Assembly (NCBI GenBank): GCA_025094145.1
Contig: JALLLS010000022.1
Location: 124,001 to 188,000 of the forward strand
Length of the DNA stretch: 64,000 nucleotides
From: Spinellus fusiger
Taxonomy: Eukaryota; Mucoromycota; Mucoromycetes; Mucorales; Phycomycetaceae
Reading direction: 5' to 3'
Shown here: piece by piece, positions 10,598-21,930 of the stretch
Layout: each line of letters starts with the position of its first letter
How positions within the stretch are numbered: position 1 is the first letter of the stretch
The notes under the pieces: generated by a model
The model's database searches: none
What the model was told of the DNA's origin: nothing
What the model saw: the letters and a program-made list of their open reading frames with translations, nothing else
Translations under genes and position numbers: made by a program

Positions 10598-13467
10598 ATG
10601 CAGAACACAAAACCACCACTGAAGGAGAAGTTTATACAGCTTAGTGAAACGCTATTTCGAGTAAATAAGCATTGGACTTCCAAAAAATCCAGTCCTTCCT
10701 CTTTCTCTTCTTTGGCAGTACTCACTCTTATCGTTTTGTGTCTAGGCTCCACTCACTGTTAAAGACCCCTCTGCCTTTTGGGACACTTATCTTCTTCTCA
10801 ATGTCAACACAGGCTATATTACCCGTACAATTGAGGAAATGTCGGAAGAAGCCTTGCTGAGTATCCAGGGCAACCTTATGCAACTGTTCACTACCTGTGT
10901 CGACCTCCTACAGCCCACAGACATTCTTAGTGACATTATCCGTCAAAAGCATGCTATGCAACTCCTCGCCTGTTTATTCCACAGTCTATTTGCTAAGAAG
11001 AGACTGAGCCATGTGAATATCATCCACATTGTCACTCGTATTGATAAGGCAGACAATGTGTTTGGTACACTTGTACAAAGACTCGATTGGCTGATGGGAC
11101 AGTCAAAAACAAGGTCCTGGGCTCTAGTTTTGGTATTTGTACTTATCTCTGGCAACCACCATATCAATCAAAACAATCTGAATGAGTAAGAGTTCTTGTT
11201 CATAAGAAGTAGAGCACTGAACAGATGGAATATTAGGTATTTTATGCAGAACAATCTATGCACTACTCTGACACAGGCAAGTCAGTTTACTCTTCTAGTG
11301 GATAGAGTATGACTACAGAGAATAATAAAGGCATTCGTTTTCTTTATTAGATACTTGCTGATCCAGAATCCACAGTGGATCAATGTCAGAATGCTCTGAT
11401 GGTATGGGGACTCTTGGCTAATTACAAGAAGTATGAGCACCGCAATGACTATCTGATAAGGCTACACACATGCAAAGATACTGCTGTATTAGAGGTGAAT
11501 AGATAGATCAATAAGTGGATAGATCAACGACTGAAGAAAAGAAAATACTCAATCCATCTATAAGGCTATCCAATCTACTCTATTGAATGTCCTGAGAAAA
11601 GTCCAAAGGTAGGTTCTATTGACTTATCCTTAGGAGTACTCATCGGCCAAGTCATTACCAACAGCATACAAAAGATGATACCACCCTATCCCAGTCTGTA
11701 ATGTCTTATTTTTCACGTTGGCTATGGAGTTCTGCTTCTGCAACTGCTTCTCCAAATACAATTGCACCTTCTTCCCCAGTATCTCCTTCTTCTCCTTCCT
11801 CCCACAGTATGGAAGTGGACATGGGGGATACAACTACCATTGGGTAAACTATTTTCTTTCTTTCTCTCTCTCTCTCTTTCTTTATGGATGAATCTCATGT
11901 TTATTTTCTTTCTCTTGTTTATTGGTTGGTGTTTACATTTATAAAGACCTCCACCTGAATCTGCTCTTTTACTGGTGCTATACGAACTAGTCTATAAAAA
12001 CAGTCAGTTTATGAACATGTTAATCCGTACATGCACCCAAACAATGAAAAGGGAACCCGACTCATCTTCTCTTATCGCTGTTTTTGTATCGTATTCATCG
12101 TATCTATTCCAAAACAACCGGTGTAAGAACTCATCTGTCTATACACGATTGGTGCTGTTCATCTACCTCCGTCTAGTAGAAGAACCTGCCTTTTTGGACT
12201 GTATGGCAAAGAAAGAGGCATTGATAGATGTCCAATTGTGCCGTCAAGTAAGTTATACTTGGTTGATAGCGAGGTACTCTTCCTATTCTTATTTGTGTTG
12301 TGTTATGTTGTGTTGTGTTATGGGTGGATGATAGCAACTACCCCCCCTTCCACAGGTGAATGGACCACGTTCATTTTTTGGAGTTTTATTGGACACTATG
12401 CAGTTATTTATGAAGCACACAACCCGTAAGAAGATGAATATATCTATGTTTGCGTAAGTAAATTGCTCTTCTTAAAGAGAAAAAAGAAAGAAATAGGAGA
12501 GAATCTATTAACATGGAGAGACATCCACTACTTAGACTTGTCTTTGCCATTCTTCATCGTCTTTTGTTCCATCTCTTCAAACATCGTATTTGTCTTGGTA
12601 AGTATCTTACCAACACCAACGATTGATCCAAGAAAACCACACTAGAGTATCATTGGACTACATTATGGCCTACATTGGCTTCTATATTACACTCTATTGT
12701 CACTCATCTTCAAGAGCTACAGAATCGTCCTGGGTTTGATACATTTCTTTCACTGGTAACATCCCCTCTCCCTTTTACTGGTACCCATTGCTATGCCTTA
12801 TTTTATATTTATTTATTTATTCTACTGTGATGGGTATGAATAGTTCTTATGTGTTATGAATGTATGCATTAGTCATGGCGAGGTATTTTTATCAGACACA
12901 AACAGCTATGATCTCCTATTTTATGAAATCATCCGTGCATCGACTGATATTACAGCATTGAACCGAGTGCTAGGTGAGTGACCTTTTTTTTATTTTTATT
13001 TATTTATTTATTTATTACTGAGGCCTCTCCATTTATGATGATAACCATGATGACCATTAGCCAATCCTTCCTTGGACAAAATCCCCGAGACAAACACTCG
13101 CACCAATGCACAAGTGTACTCAGAGTTAAATAATATCCGACTCATTTGCAATCACTTTCATCCTGCGATCAAAGAATGGCAAGCAACACATAAAGTAAAA
13201 TACCTTTCACCTGAACAAGTCATGAGTAAGTTGCATAAGAGTAGAAGAAGAAAGAAGAAAGCAAAAAGATCTTACAAGTGACTCTTGTGTGTACTAGCTA
13301 TTATGAATCAGAGTTATGCTACTTTAGAGTTAGGTGAGATTTCTAGGCTTGATGTGTTTGTGCCCTTGAATGAAATGCCAGCAGAGATGGGATTCTTTCG
13401 ACAAGGGCTTCGGACTGTTGTGGGTGATTATATGAGGGCTACGTCCCTCTTTTTAGAATCAATTTGA
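10598..13467 (+). CDS. ARMH3: ARMH3/C10orf76-like protein (DUF1741)
   Basis: Thirteen exons: 10598-10660, 10746-11185, 11237-11276, 11351-11494, 11565-11608, 11652-11843, 11947-12247, 12356-12453, 12497-12597, 12646-12755, 12844-12973, 13061-13225, 13298-13467; about 665 aa against 689 in human. Recognised by collinear matches over the whole length: PPLKEKF near the start, ILADPES...LLANYKKYE, HGEVFLSDTNSYDLLFYEII, and NNIRLICNHFHPAIKEW near the end. In animals this armadillo-like protein binds PI4KB and supports Golgi PI4P and GBF1-dependent traffic; the fungal role is inferred. The third intron (11277-11350) uses a GC donor (CAG|GCAAGT), needed to keep a gap-free match. The junction 11608/11652 is the least certain: a 43-nt intron with AAG acceptor was preferred to an impossible 25-nt one. 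Confidence 0.85.
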
Positions 13468-14324
13468 ATTAGGAAGACGGAATTTATAAAGCATACTTCC
13501 CTCTAACAATACGGGTGATAATAATAACAGTAACTATAGCAATAATAACAGTAACTATAACTATAATAACAGAATGGCCTGGTCCATTGGCTTGGGATGG
13601 ACATAGATTAACTTCTCTATTGTCTTTTCTATACCCACCCTGCACTACTTCTTCTCTTTCATCTTTATGCACAGACATTTGCAGGCACTAAAAAAGTGTC
13701 AAAAAGAAAGAAATAAATAAACCAGATCTTTCTCCTATTTTTTTTGTAACCAAGAGACAAGTGTCTGTAAATCCCTGGTTGTCTTGTTCTTTTTACGGAT
13801 AGATCTTCAACTCTCTTTTTCGTGTTGATGTACTAGGGGAAGTGTCTATTTTGGATCTTTTGTATTCACTCAACAGGTGAATGGAACTACACCCACACCC
13901 CTCTTCTTTCTACGTTGAGCAAAGACACGCCTTTTATTATTATTACAATGTTGTATATGTGTATAGGGTGACTAAGAAATGGAATACTATGCAAGTGTCT
14001 ATTCTTGATGGTCACAGACAATAGCTCTGACTGTATTCTGATGGTAGACTGTTCTCTCTAGTATGTATCTTATCAATGCATAGTAGGCAAGATACATCCT
14101 ACTTGCTACATTTCCAAGATCTCTTTCCCCTGCATAAATCCTTATTCTTCAATTGTTGTTTGTCTCTTCCTTTTACCAACTGATTCTACTTCAAGGTGTA
14201 CACTGATCTTTCTCTTTTTCTTTCTCTCTTTCTTTCTCTTTCTTTCTATTTCTATTTCTCTTTTCTCTCTCTTTTCTCTCTCTTTTTCTCTCTCTCTTTT
14301 GGTGCCTATAGACACCACTCTTTT
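13468..14324. other. intergenic region with simple repeats
   Basis: Contains an AATAATAACAGTAACTAT-type tandem stretch at about 13510-13575 and a long CT-rich tract (14207-14300) just before the transporter start. The CT tract is a common type of fungal promoter element. No gene was identified. Confidence 0.4.
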
Positions 14325-15831
14325 ATGGCACTTGAGGGAAAGTTCATTGGATTGATCCTAGCCATTCTCTCTAGTGTATTGATTGGCATCTCTTTTGTCA
14401 TAACAAAAAAAGGCCTTCAAAGGGCTTCCACTGAAAATGGTAGTGTCTTGTGCAGTGAGGGCATGGGTGCATGGATAACCTTGTTTATTCATGTGTATCT
14501 CTCTTTCTTCTCTTAGGCTATGCATCTGATTCCTATAATTACTTGAAGAATCCCATCTGGTGGGTAGGTCTGCTCACTATGGTGGGTGGTGAGCTGTTGA
14601 ACTTTATTGGTAACTATTGTCTGTCCACTCCAATAGCACTGCTCTATAAGAATATATATACATATACATATACATAAGACTCAATGTACTGTATTGAATA
14701 TAGGCTATACATTTGCACCTGCCATTCTAATTACGCCCTTGGGAGCACTGAGTGTCATTATTGGGTAATACAGCACAGAGTAGTATAAGAAAGAAAAGCA
14801 TAGTGTGTTTATGAATGATCCAGTTTCCCTTCTTCCACAGGGCTGTTCTTGCTTCTGTGTTTTTGAAAGAGAAACTGGGCCCTATTGGCATTGTAGGCTG
14901 TCTCCTTTCTGTTCTTGGTGCTGTCATTATTGTTCTGCATGCACCTGAGGATCCTGATGTGCAGAGTGTTCATGAATTGGTTGGGTACATGCTGCAGTCA
15001 GGTAAGAAAGAGGCCTCTTTCAAGGCATTGCATCTCATCTCATCTCTGTGGATCCTTCCTTCTTATAGGCTTTATTACCTATGCTGTCCTTGTTGCACTT
15101 ACTGTCTTTCTGCTGATATGGAAGGCGGTGCCAAGGTGGGGCAAATCAAAGGTCATTGTCTACATCGCCGTCTGCTCCCTTGTGGGTTCACTGTCTGTCA
15201 TGATGATCAAGGCATTTGGCATTGCTGTTCGACTGACGCTGGCTGGCAATAACCAATTCACACAACCCTCCACCTACATCTTTGCCTTTTTGTGCCTTGT
15301 TTTTGTACTGACACAAATCAACTACTTTAACAAGGCACTGGATGTCTTTTCTACTAATGTGTAAGTCATTCCAAGGGCAAGGGCGTCTCTCCCTCTCCCC
15401 TCTTTTTGTTTCTTTTTCTTCTTTCTTTTTCTTCTTCTGTAGCTCAGTGGAAGAGTATTAATGGCAGTATACATATCATTAGTGTCAATCCCATCTATTA
15501 TGTGTGCTTTACAACAGCCACCATCACAGCTTCTGCCATTATGTACCAAGGACAGTACACCACCACGCCCATCAATATTGCCAGTCTGATCTGTGGATTC
15601 CTTATTCTATTTTCTGGTGTGTATCTGCTCAACACCATTGCTCTCACAGGCCACTCTCCTGCCTCCAACATTGCATTTATTCCTTTTGCCTCTACGTGTT
15701 CTCTTGAGTTTACCAAATCAAAAGACACACCTCTTTCTGGTACTGAGAAGCCTCTCCATAGTGGTGGTGGTGGTGGTGGTGAAGAACTGACACTGCCTCG
15801 TCCTTTTCCCCAGCACAGAGTGTCTATCTAA
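14325..15831 (+). CDS. NIPA-type magnesium transporter
   Basis: Six exons: 14325-14439, 14517-14609, 14704-14764, 14841-15001, 15069-15360, 15483-15831; 356 aa. The family (Mg_trans_NIPA, DUF803) is shown by GKFIGLILAILSS at the N-terminus, GYTFAPAILITPLGALSVII, LKEKLGPIGIVGCLLSVLGA, and NPIYYVCFTTATITASAIM near the end. Roughly nine membrane segments are expected. NIPA proteins move Mg2+ and other divalent ions across plasma or endosomal membranes. The C-terminal tail has a run of six glycines followed by a Pro-rich end. The last intron was ended at 15482 because the earlier acceptor candidates introduce a stop and break the conserved NxxNPIYY region. Confidence 0.9.
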
Positions 15832-16053
15832 TCTCTCCTTCTTTTGTTCTTTCGTTCTCTCGTTCTTTCTTTCATACACCCACACCCAGAGAAAGAGAGA
15901 GAAAGAGAGAGGGAGAGGGAGGGAGAACAACAGAAATCAACAGTGGATAGTGTGTATCTACAGAGAGGATGGTTTATTATGTTGCTTGTTATTGTTTATC
16001 CAAATATAATAATGAGAAAAGAGCCGTACAAAAGTCCTTTTTCTCTTTTCTTT

Positions 16054-16278
16054 TTAAAAGTCTTTGCTGTCAGCGTGTGTGCTTCTTAGCCGTCTCTTTT
16101 CTTCCTTGAGGCCTTGGAAGAGTTGATGAAGTTGAGCTGCTACTGTATTGTTGGCCGCATGAATAGCCACTCCGTCGTGTAGGAATTTATCCAGGGTTGC
16201 TGTTGCTGTACTAATCGAGACAACATGTGACTCTTGAATAGACACATTGAGAGGCAGAGCGTTGGACTTGGCGTGGCT
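16054..16278 (-). CDS. possible small helical protein, unknown
   Basis: An open frame from an ATG at 16278 (MSHAKSNALPLN) gives about 74 aa. It is preceded on the minus strand by a plausible acceptor (cttctcccag), so an upstream exon may exist. The second half (VAAQLHQLFQGLKEEKRRL) could form an amphipathic helix, as in small subunits of BLOC/BORC or kinetochore complexes, but no family was recognised. If real, it is divergent from the coiled-coil gene at 16791. Confidence 0.3.
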   Translation of the reverse strand, partial: SHAKSNALPLNVSIQESHVVSISTATATLDKFLHDGVAIHAANNTVAAQLHQLFQGLKEEKRRLRSTHADSKDF

Positions 16279-16790
16279 CATGGCAAATACAGTCAATACG
16301 AGTGAGCTGGGAGAAGAGAGAAGAGAAAGTTCAGTGTTAAAGTAATAACAATAATATTCTTCTTATTCTTCTTATTCTTCTTAATAATATTTATATCTAT
16401 AAAAATATAAAAAAACAGTCCCCTCTTACAGTGGAAGAAAGAAGAAAACTCAAGCGGACAGGACTGTCTTTTTTCTTTTCATAAAAAAAAAAAAGGCACT
16501 TGTCATCTCCAGCAAGACCCGTCTCCCTTCCTCAAGGTGTGCTGGGTTTGAATGGATCCCTACGCCAACCTCTCCTCTTTTGGACACTCTTTTCCCTATT
16601 CTTTATCTCTCTATTTTATTTTATTTTTCTTCCTTTGCACCCGTCATTAGCAGAAGAAGAAAAGAAGAAAAGAGGAAAAAAAGAAAAAAAAGAACGCACC
16701 CTGTTTGTTCATCTGCACCTTTCTTGGAATAAAACACACATCTACTCTCTCTTTGCTCTTTTCTTTCTTTTTCTCTCTTGTATTTAAACC

Positions 16791-17680
16791 ATGGCAGAAG
16801 AAGACCATGGACGTGAGAGTAAGTCATCTGCTTGATCCCTAGGAGAACAGGGCCACTCATCTATCAGCCTGGGCTTCTCTCTTTATTCTTCTCTGTGGAT
16901 CCCTTGTTTGCAGATGTTGGCAGAGTCAATCGCTCTACAGGAAACGACATTGGTGAGCTCCAACAAAAGATATCCCAGGCAGAACGCGAGCTGGGACAAC
17001 TGCGCCTCGAACTCGACCAAACACGTCAACAGGCCAAGGCAGCCGAGCTCCATGCCCAGGAGAGTGGACGCACCAACCGGAAGCTAAAGACAGAGATCCA
17101 GACCCTGACGGACATGGCCAACCGCAAAGACCGCCAAGCAGAAAACGCAAAGGCCACCGCCTTCTTTTTTGAAGGACAGGTCAGAAAGTACACGGATGAG
17201 ATTGAAACAGCAAAACAGGGCATGGGCCATCTCAAGGAGCTGGACGATGAGCTGCAAAAGGCCAAGCAGGAGCAGGAGGCGCTTGAGAAGTGTGCCCAGG
17301 AGGAGTACAGCCAGGTCATTGAGCAGATTCGATCGACCCAGGAGAAGTACAAGACAGAGAAGGAGGAGCTGCGTCGGGTGATGATGGAGGCGTACCAGGA
17401 GCTGGCAGAGGCGTCCAACGATGCCTACAGAGTGCAGGAGGAGGTGCAGACACGCATCAAGGCCATGACACCCACTCAGGGCGTGGAGGAGCTGGAGAGG
17501 GAGCACGAGAAGATCGAGAAGCAGCATCTCGAGACCATCAAGGCCATCCAGGCACAAGTAGTCACACTGCAGAGGAAACTGGACGCATCGGACGACAGCA
17601 GTGACCATGAGCAGGTGATGGTGACTGTCAAAGGAGAAATGGACAGAATCATTGGCCGGCTCCGGGTGATTGACCTGTAG
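16791..17680 (+). CDS. coiled-coil protein, unassigned
   Basis: Two exons, 16791-16818 and 16914-17680, joined across a 95-nt intron (GAGA|GTAAGT ... TTTGCAG); 264 aa. After a short acidic N-terminus (MAEEDHGRE) almost the whole protein is predicted coiled coil with heptads rich in Glu, Lys, Gln and Leu (for example ELQQKISQAERELGQLRLEL). There is no catalytic motif, signal or membrane segment. Codon use is GC-richer than in neighbouring genes. A structural, cargo-adaptor or cytoskeletal role is possible; a She3-like adaptor was considered but cannot be shown from coiled coil alone. Confidence 0.75.
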
Positions 17681-17868
17681 CCTTTCTTTTTTTTTTTTCA
17701 TTTGCACAAGACATACACACATGATGCCTCTTCTTCCCTCTCCTCCTTGTTTTTTCCTTTTTAAGACCCATTGACGTCATAGTGAATCGTATTGAATACA
17801 GTTTTCTTCTTTGTTCCCCATGGCCAGTGTGTCTTCTCCTCCTTTTGTTGAGTATTGCTTCTTTCCTC

Positions 17869-19343
17869 ATGTCTCATTTTCGCTGTCCAAGTGCTTCTCT
17901 TGTAGGTGTTGCTGGTGTCTATGCCTACCCACGGCCAGGAACAGTCACAGTGGTCCTTGATCCTGTCCCACCCGACACTGCGCTTTCCTCCAGCGACTGC
18001 CATTCGGTGGTGTCGTACTCCAGTGTGTCCTCCTGCTTCTCCCACAGTGCAGTGTCCAGGGACTCGTCCCAGTCGCCCACTCAGGAGACAGATGCCATGC
18101 GGTGCTGGATATGTTTTGGAGAAGAGGAGGACTCGCAAGGAAGGTGGATTCATCCGTGCCAGTGTTCTCTGGTGTCTCATGAGGAGTGTCTGTTGGCGTG
18201 GATCCAAGAGACCCAGTCCAGTGCAGCACCTCCGCCCAAGGTATGTGTCGATCTTTAGAGAGATGATGGAGGGCATGGAGGGCATGGACTGACGACTGTC
18301 CCTATTAGGTGCTGTGTCCTCAGTGCGCCTCACCCTACCTGCTAAGTGAATCCAAAAGCATCCCCCTCGTCCTGCTTGCCCTGATGGAAAAGACAGTCCA
18401 CACCACAGCCTCCATCGTTGCTGTTCTGGGCATTGGCTGCTCTGTGCTCATGGTCTCCACCACATACGGCGCACTGACGGTCATGACAATGATGGGTGAG
18501 CAGCAGGGACAGAACATGATAGGACATCCCCTGCAGTGGTCATGGAAGACATGGATGGGACTGCCTGCTATTCCACTGGCACTAGTGGTCTCTCGATCGC
18601 CATGGGGAGACAACCTCCTCCCTATCGCCTCCACCTTCTTCCTAAGGCTCAGTCCCTCACAGCCAAGATGGCCTCCCTCTCCTGCCATTGTTCTTGGGAT
18701 GTTGCCGTGGATCAGGTAAGAGGAAAAGAAAAAGAAGGAAAACCCACCTCTTCTTATGGGAATTAGATTGGCCTACAATGGACTGTACAGGAGAGTGCAC
18801 ACCTCCATCACCACCCCTGTCTCTTCCTCCAGCACAAGACGCAGTGGGTATGTGGCCCTGGTCCAAGGATCCTCAGGAAGCCAGGCCACCCATCGAGATG
18901 TGGGTGCTTCTTCTGCATGGATAGAACACGATGTCGACAGTCCACAGCAGGAAAGACACAGCGAGGAGATTGGAGGGTTGGGCATGACGTGTGTGGGTGC
19001 TCTTCTATGGCCTGTTCTTAGCAGTCTTCTAGGAAGGTATGTAAGAAGAGACAGACAGACAGCATCCCCATTGACTCCCGGTGCGTGTCTCGCTTCATTA
19101 GGTGTCTTGCTCACTATAAGCCCATAAGAAAGTACCTTCCAGATCCATTTCTGCGTAATGTTGCGAGTGGGTGTCTGTTGGTGGTGATCAAGGTAAGAAC
19201 AGGGAAAAGTCCTTTTGCTGTGACTTATAGAGAAGGATGTGGGCAACTTGTTCTATGCTTATGAGAGAATCCGCCAGTCACGGTCTCGCCATGTAAAGAG
19301 CTTCCGTGCCATTGAGCCTCTCCGTAGAAAGAGGAGGGGATAG
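17869..19343 (+). CDS. MARCH5-like RING-CH membrane E3 ubiquitin ligase
   Basis: Exons 17869-18240, 18309-18715, 18767-19036, 19102-19192, 19236-19343; about 415 aa. The RING-CH (C4HC3) domain is complete: CWIC, then CQC, HEEC and CPQC split by the first intron. It is followed by membrane segments matching human MARCH5 (mitochondrial outer membrane E3): VSTTYGALTVMTMMG, WMGLPAIPLALVV, and a C-terminal AHYKPIRKYLPDPFLRNVAS region. It is longer than MARCH5 (278 aa) because of a Ser-rich N-terminus and a polar insertion (about residues 275-325). The start is uncertain: an ATG directly before CWIC is possible, and a splice acceptor at about 17905 could supply a different first exon. A role in mitochondrial protein quality control or dynamics is inferred from family. 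Confidence 0.8.
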
Positions 19344-19944
19344 AGAGGGGGAAGTAGTCGTCTGGCTGTTGTATTTTTGTTGTGTTTTTGTTTTCTTAGT
19401 GTTTAGCCATAGGTCTTGTATATATCCTATTTCTATCTATTTCTATCTATCTATCTCTTGTATATATCTTATATATAAATATATATATATCTTGTATATC
19501 TCTTTCTTCTCTTTCTCTTTCCATGTTATCTATACACTCGTTGGTTAGATCCTTGGTTAGATCCTTGGTAAGATCCTTGGTTAGATAGCAGTCTTGGCCA
19601 TGGAACACAACAACTAGAAAAAGGAAATAAACACAAGTCACTTGTTGCAAGTAGTTGGGCCTTGTCCTTGAGCATGGGCATTGTTATGCTGTACAAGGTC
19701 CATACTCTTGTCTCTATTGCTGTCTGAGTTTGAAGAAGAAGGATCCATTGGTTCTATAATGGATAGAAAGTCAGAACACAGTGTCTTGTTCTTCTCCACC
19801 AACGCCTATTGGTCTGCTGTTGCTGCTGTTGTTGTTGCTGCTGTCTCTTCTGACAGCCATTTTCTCCTTTTATTCTTCCTTTTGGTTGGTGGAGAACACT
19901 TTAAGCGCAGATATTTTGTTCTTTCTCTTTCTTCCCTCTTTCCC
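19344..19944. other. intergenic region with short tandem repeats
   Basis: Contains four tandem copies of a 12-bp unit (GGTTAGATCCTT-like) at about 19540-19588 and (TATC)n stretches at 19430-19500. No gene was seen. The sequence just before 19945 is T-rich. Confidence 0.5.
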
Positions 19945-21455
19945 ATGCGTCTAATTATACGGCAAGACTACGAAAATGTCTCCTCTTATTCGGGTAGGCA
20001 AAACAGAATAGGCGTGTTGACAGGGCCACTCAGTAGTTGTGTGTGTGTGTGTGTGTGTGTTCTTATTGATGTGTCTGCACCCTCCTTGGGATGCTCTGTT
20101 CCTATAGCCAATTATGTCAAAGAGCGTATCAACCAATTCGAACCCACCAAAGACAGACCCTTTGTGCTTGGATTGCCCACAGGATCCTCTCCTATGGGTG
20201 TATACCACAAGTGGGTGGAGTTCTACAAAGCAGGTGTCTTGAGTTTTGAGCATGTAGTGACATTCAATATGGATGAATATGTGGGTCTTCCCAGGTAAAA
20301 GAACACACACACACACAAGAGGAGAAAAGGGACACTGATGGGTCTCTTCTTTTCTTTCTCTGTACGCCACTGTTCTATAAAAGACACCACCCACAATCCT
20401 ACCGTACTTTTATGTGGAATCACCTCTTCCAACATGTCAACATTAAAAGGGAAAATGTACATATCCTTGATGGCAATGTAGAGAACCTGGATGAAGAATG
20501 CCGTAGATTTGAAACCGAGATTGTAAGATTGGGTGGCATTGAGCTGTTCTTAGGAGGTAAGGCCGGTGTCGAAATAAGAGTAGATGAGAGGAGGGTGTGT
20601 GTGAGTGAACTTGCATCCTCTGTTGATTCGACCCTGTTTCACAATCCCAATAAATATACCTCTTTATTATAATTACATCTCTTCTTTTCTTCTCTTCTTC
20701 TCCTTATCTCTACGCATGCCTCCACACCAGGAATTGGTCCTGATGGCCACATTGCCTTTAATGAGCCTGGGTCTTCCTTGACCTCCCGCACTCGTGTCAA
20801 GACGCTTGCCTATGAGACTATCATGGCCAATGCTCGTTTCTTTGGTGGAGACATTAGCAAGGTGCCCAAACTGGCCCTGACAGTGGGGGTGGCTACAGTG
20901 ATGGATGCACGAGAGGTGGTCATCGTCATCACAGGCGCCCACAAGAGTCTTGCGTTGGCTCGGTGCATAGAACAAGGCGTCAACCATATGTGGACAGTGT
21001 CCTGCATACAAATGCACCCCAAAGGCCTGATTGTGTGTGATGAAGATGCTACCCTGGAATTGCATGTCAAGGTATAATGACAGTCACACGTCAGCATAAG
21101 ACTGCAGTCCAGAACTGATCTATTTCTGTCTCTTCTGACTTAGACGGTCAAGTACTTCAAGTCCATTGAACATGTCCACCAGTCTATCATTGGTCCACAC
21201 AATCTAGGGCTCCAAGGCAACCTATTGCGTAATATGGTTGACATCCACCAGGCAGCCAAAAGAAGACGCAGGCTGATGCTTCAGAGTCTATTGAACCACG
21301 ACGACGATAACGACAGTAGCAAGTCACTGGATTCTTCGGGAGGAGCAGGAAACAGAGCCAAAGAAGCTGCGGACAGAAGAGATGTGTCCACAGATGGAAT
21401 AGCGCTTTCCATTCTTGGTAAATCAGCGAGAGAAAAAGAGAATAGATGCCTATAG
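19945..21455 (+). CDS. glucosamine-6-phosphate deaminase
   Basis: Five exons: 19945-19993, 20108-20294, 20384-20556, 20731-21071, 21144-21455; 353 aa. The enzyme converts glucosamine-6-phosphate to fructose-6-phosphate and ammonia, linking chitin and GlcNAc breakdown to glycolysis. Catalytic landmarks of the NagB/GNPDA family are present: [10 protein letters not shown] (phosphate loop), [10 protein letters not shown] (Asp), and [16 protein letters not shown] (Asp, His, Glu), then [14 protein letters not shown] and NHMWTVS. The family is usually 266-289 aa. This protein has a C-terminal tail of about 70 residues, rich in Arg, Asp and Ser, with no recognised domain. Intron 3 (174 nt) lies inside the catalytic region. 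Confidence 0.93.
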
Positions 21456-21834
21456 ATGTGTATATAGATGTGTATATGTGTATAGATGTATATGTGTATA
21501 GATGTATATGTGTATAGATGTATATGTGTATAGATGTATATGTGTATAGATGTATATGTGTATAGATGTATATGTGTATATATCTATAGATGTATATGTG
21601 TATATGTGTATATATCTATAGATGTATATGTGTATATGTGTATAGATGTATATGTGTATATGTGTATATATCTATAGATGTATATGTGTATATGTGTATA
21701 GATGTATATGTGTATATATCTATAGATGTATATGTGTATAAATGTATATGTGTATAGATGTATATGTGCATAGATGTATATGTGTATAGATGTATATGTG
21801 TATATATGTGTATATGTGTATATGTGGGTGGGTG
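21448..21834 (+). repeat. minisatellite, about 16-bp unit
   Basis: Roughly 24 tandem copies of TGTATAGATGTATATG with variants (TGTATATATCTATAGA) form higher-order alternation. It begins just after the deaminase stop and ends with GGGTGGGTGGGTG. There are no spacers of unique sequence, so it is not a CRISPR array. Confidence 0.9.
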
Positions 21835-21930
21835 GGTGTAATTCAACTCAATGACTAAAAAAGGGTTGGTCTTATTGGAAAACCTATAAAATACACAGAC
21901 TTTTTATTTTATTTTATTTTATTTCCTCCA

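Noticed and set aside
11609..11633. A 25-nt intron in the ARMH3-like gene
   Set aside because: Below any plausible intron length; a 43-nt intron ending at 11651 keeps the frame and the alignment.
17084..17722. A 212-codon minus-strand frame opposite the coiled-coil gene, Leu-rich
   Set aside because: It is the antisense of a Glu/Lys/Gln heptad coding region, which produces Leu-rich shadows; no independent signals.
21448..21834. Regular repeats that could be taken for a CRISPR array
   Set aside because: Units are about 16 bp and contiguous with no unique spacers, in a eukaryotic genome; it is a minisatellite.
21616..21846. Minus-strand frame of Tyr/Ile/His repeats
   Set aside because: Translation of the minisatellite; no gene evidence.
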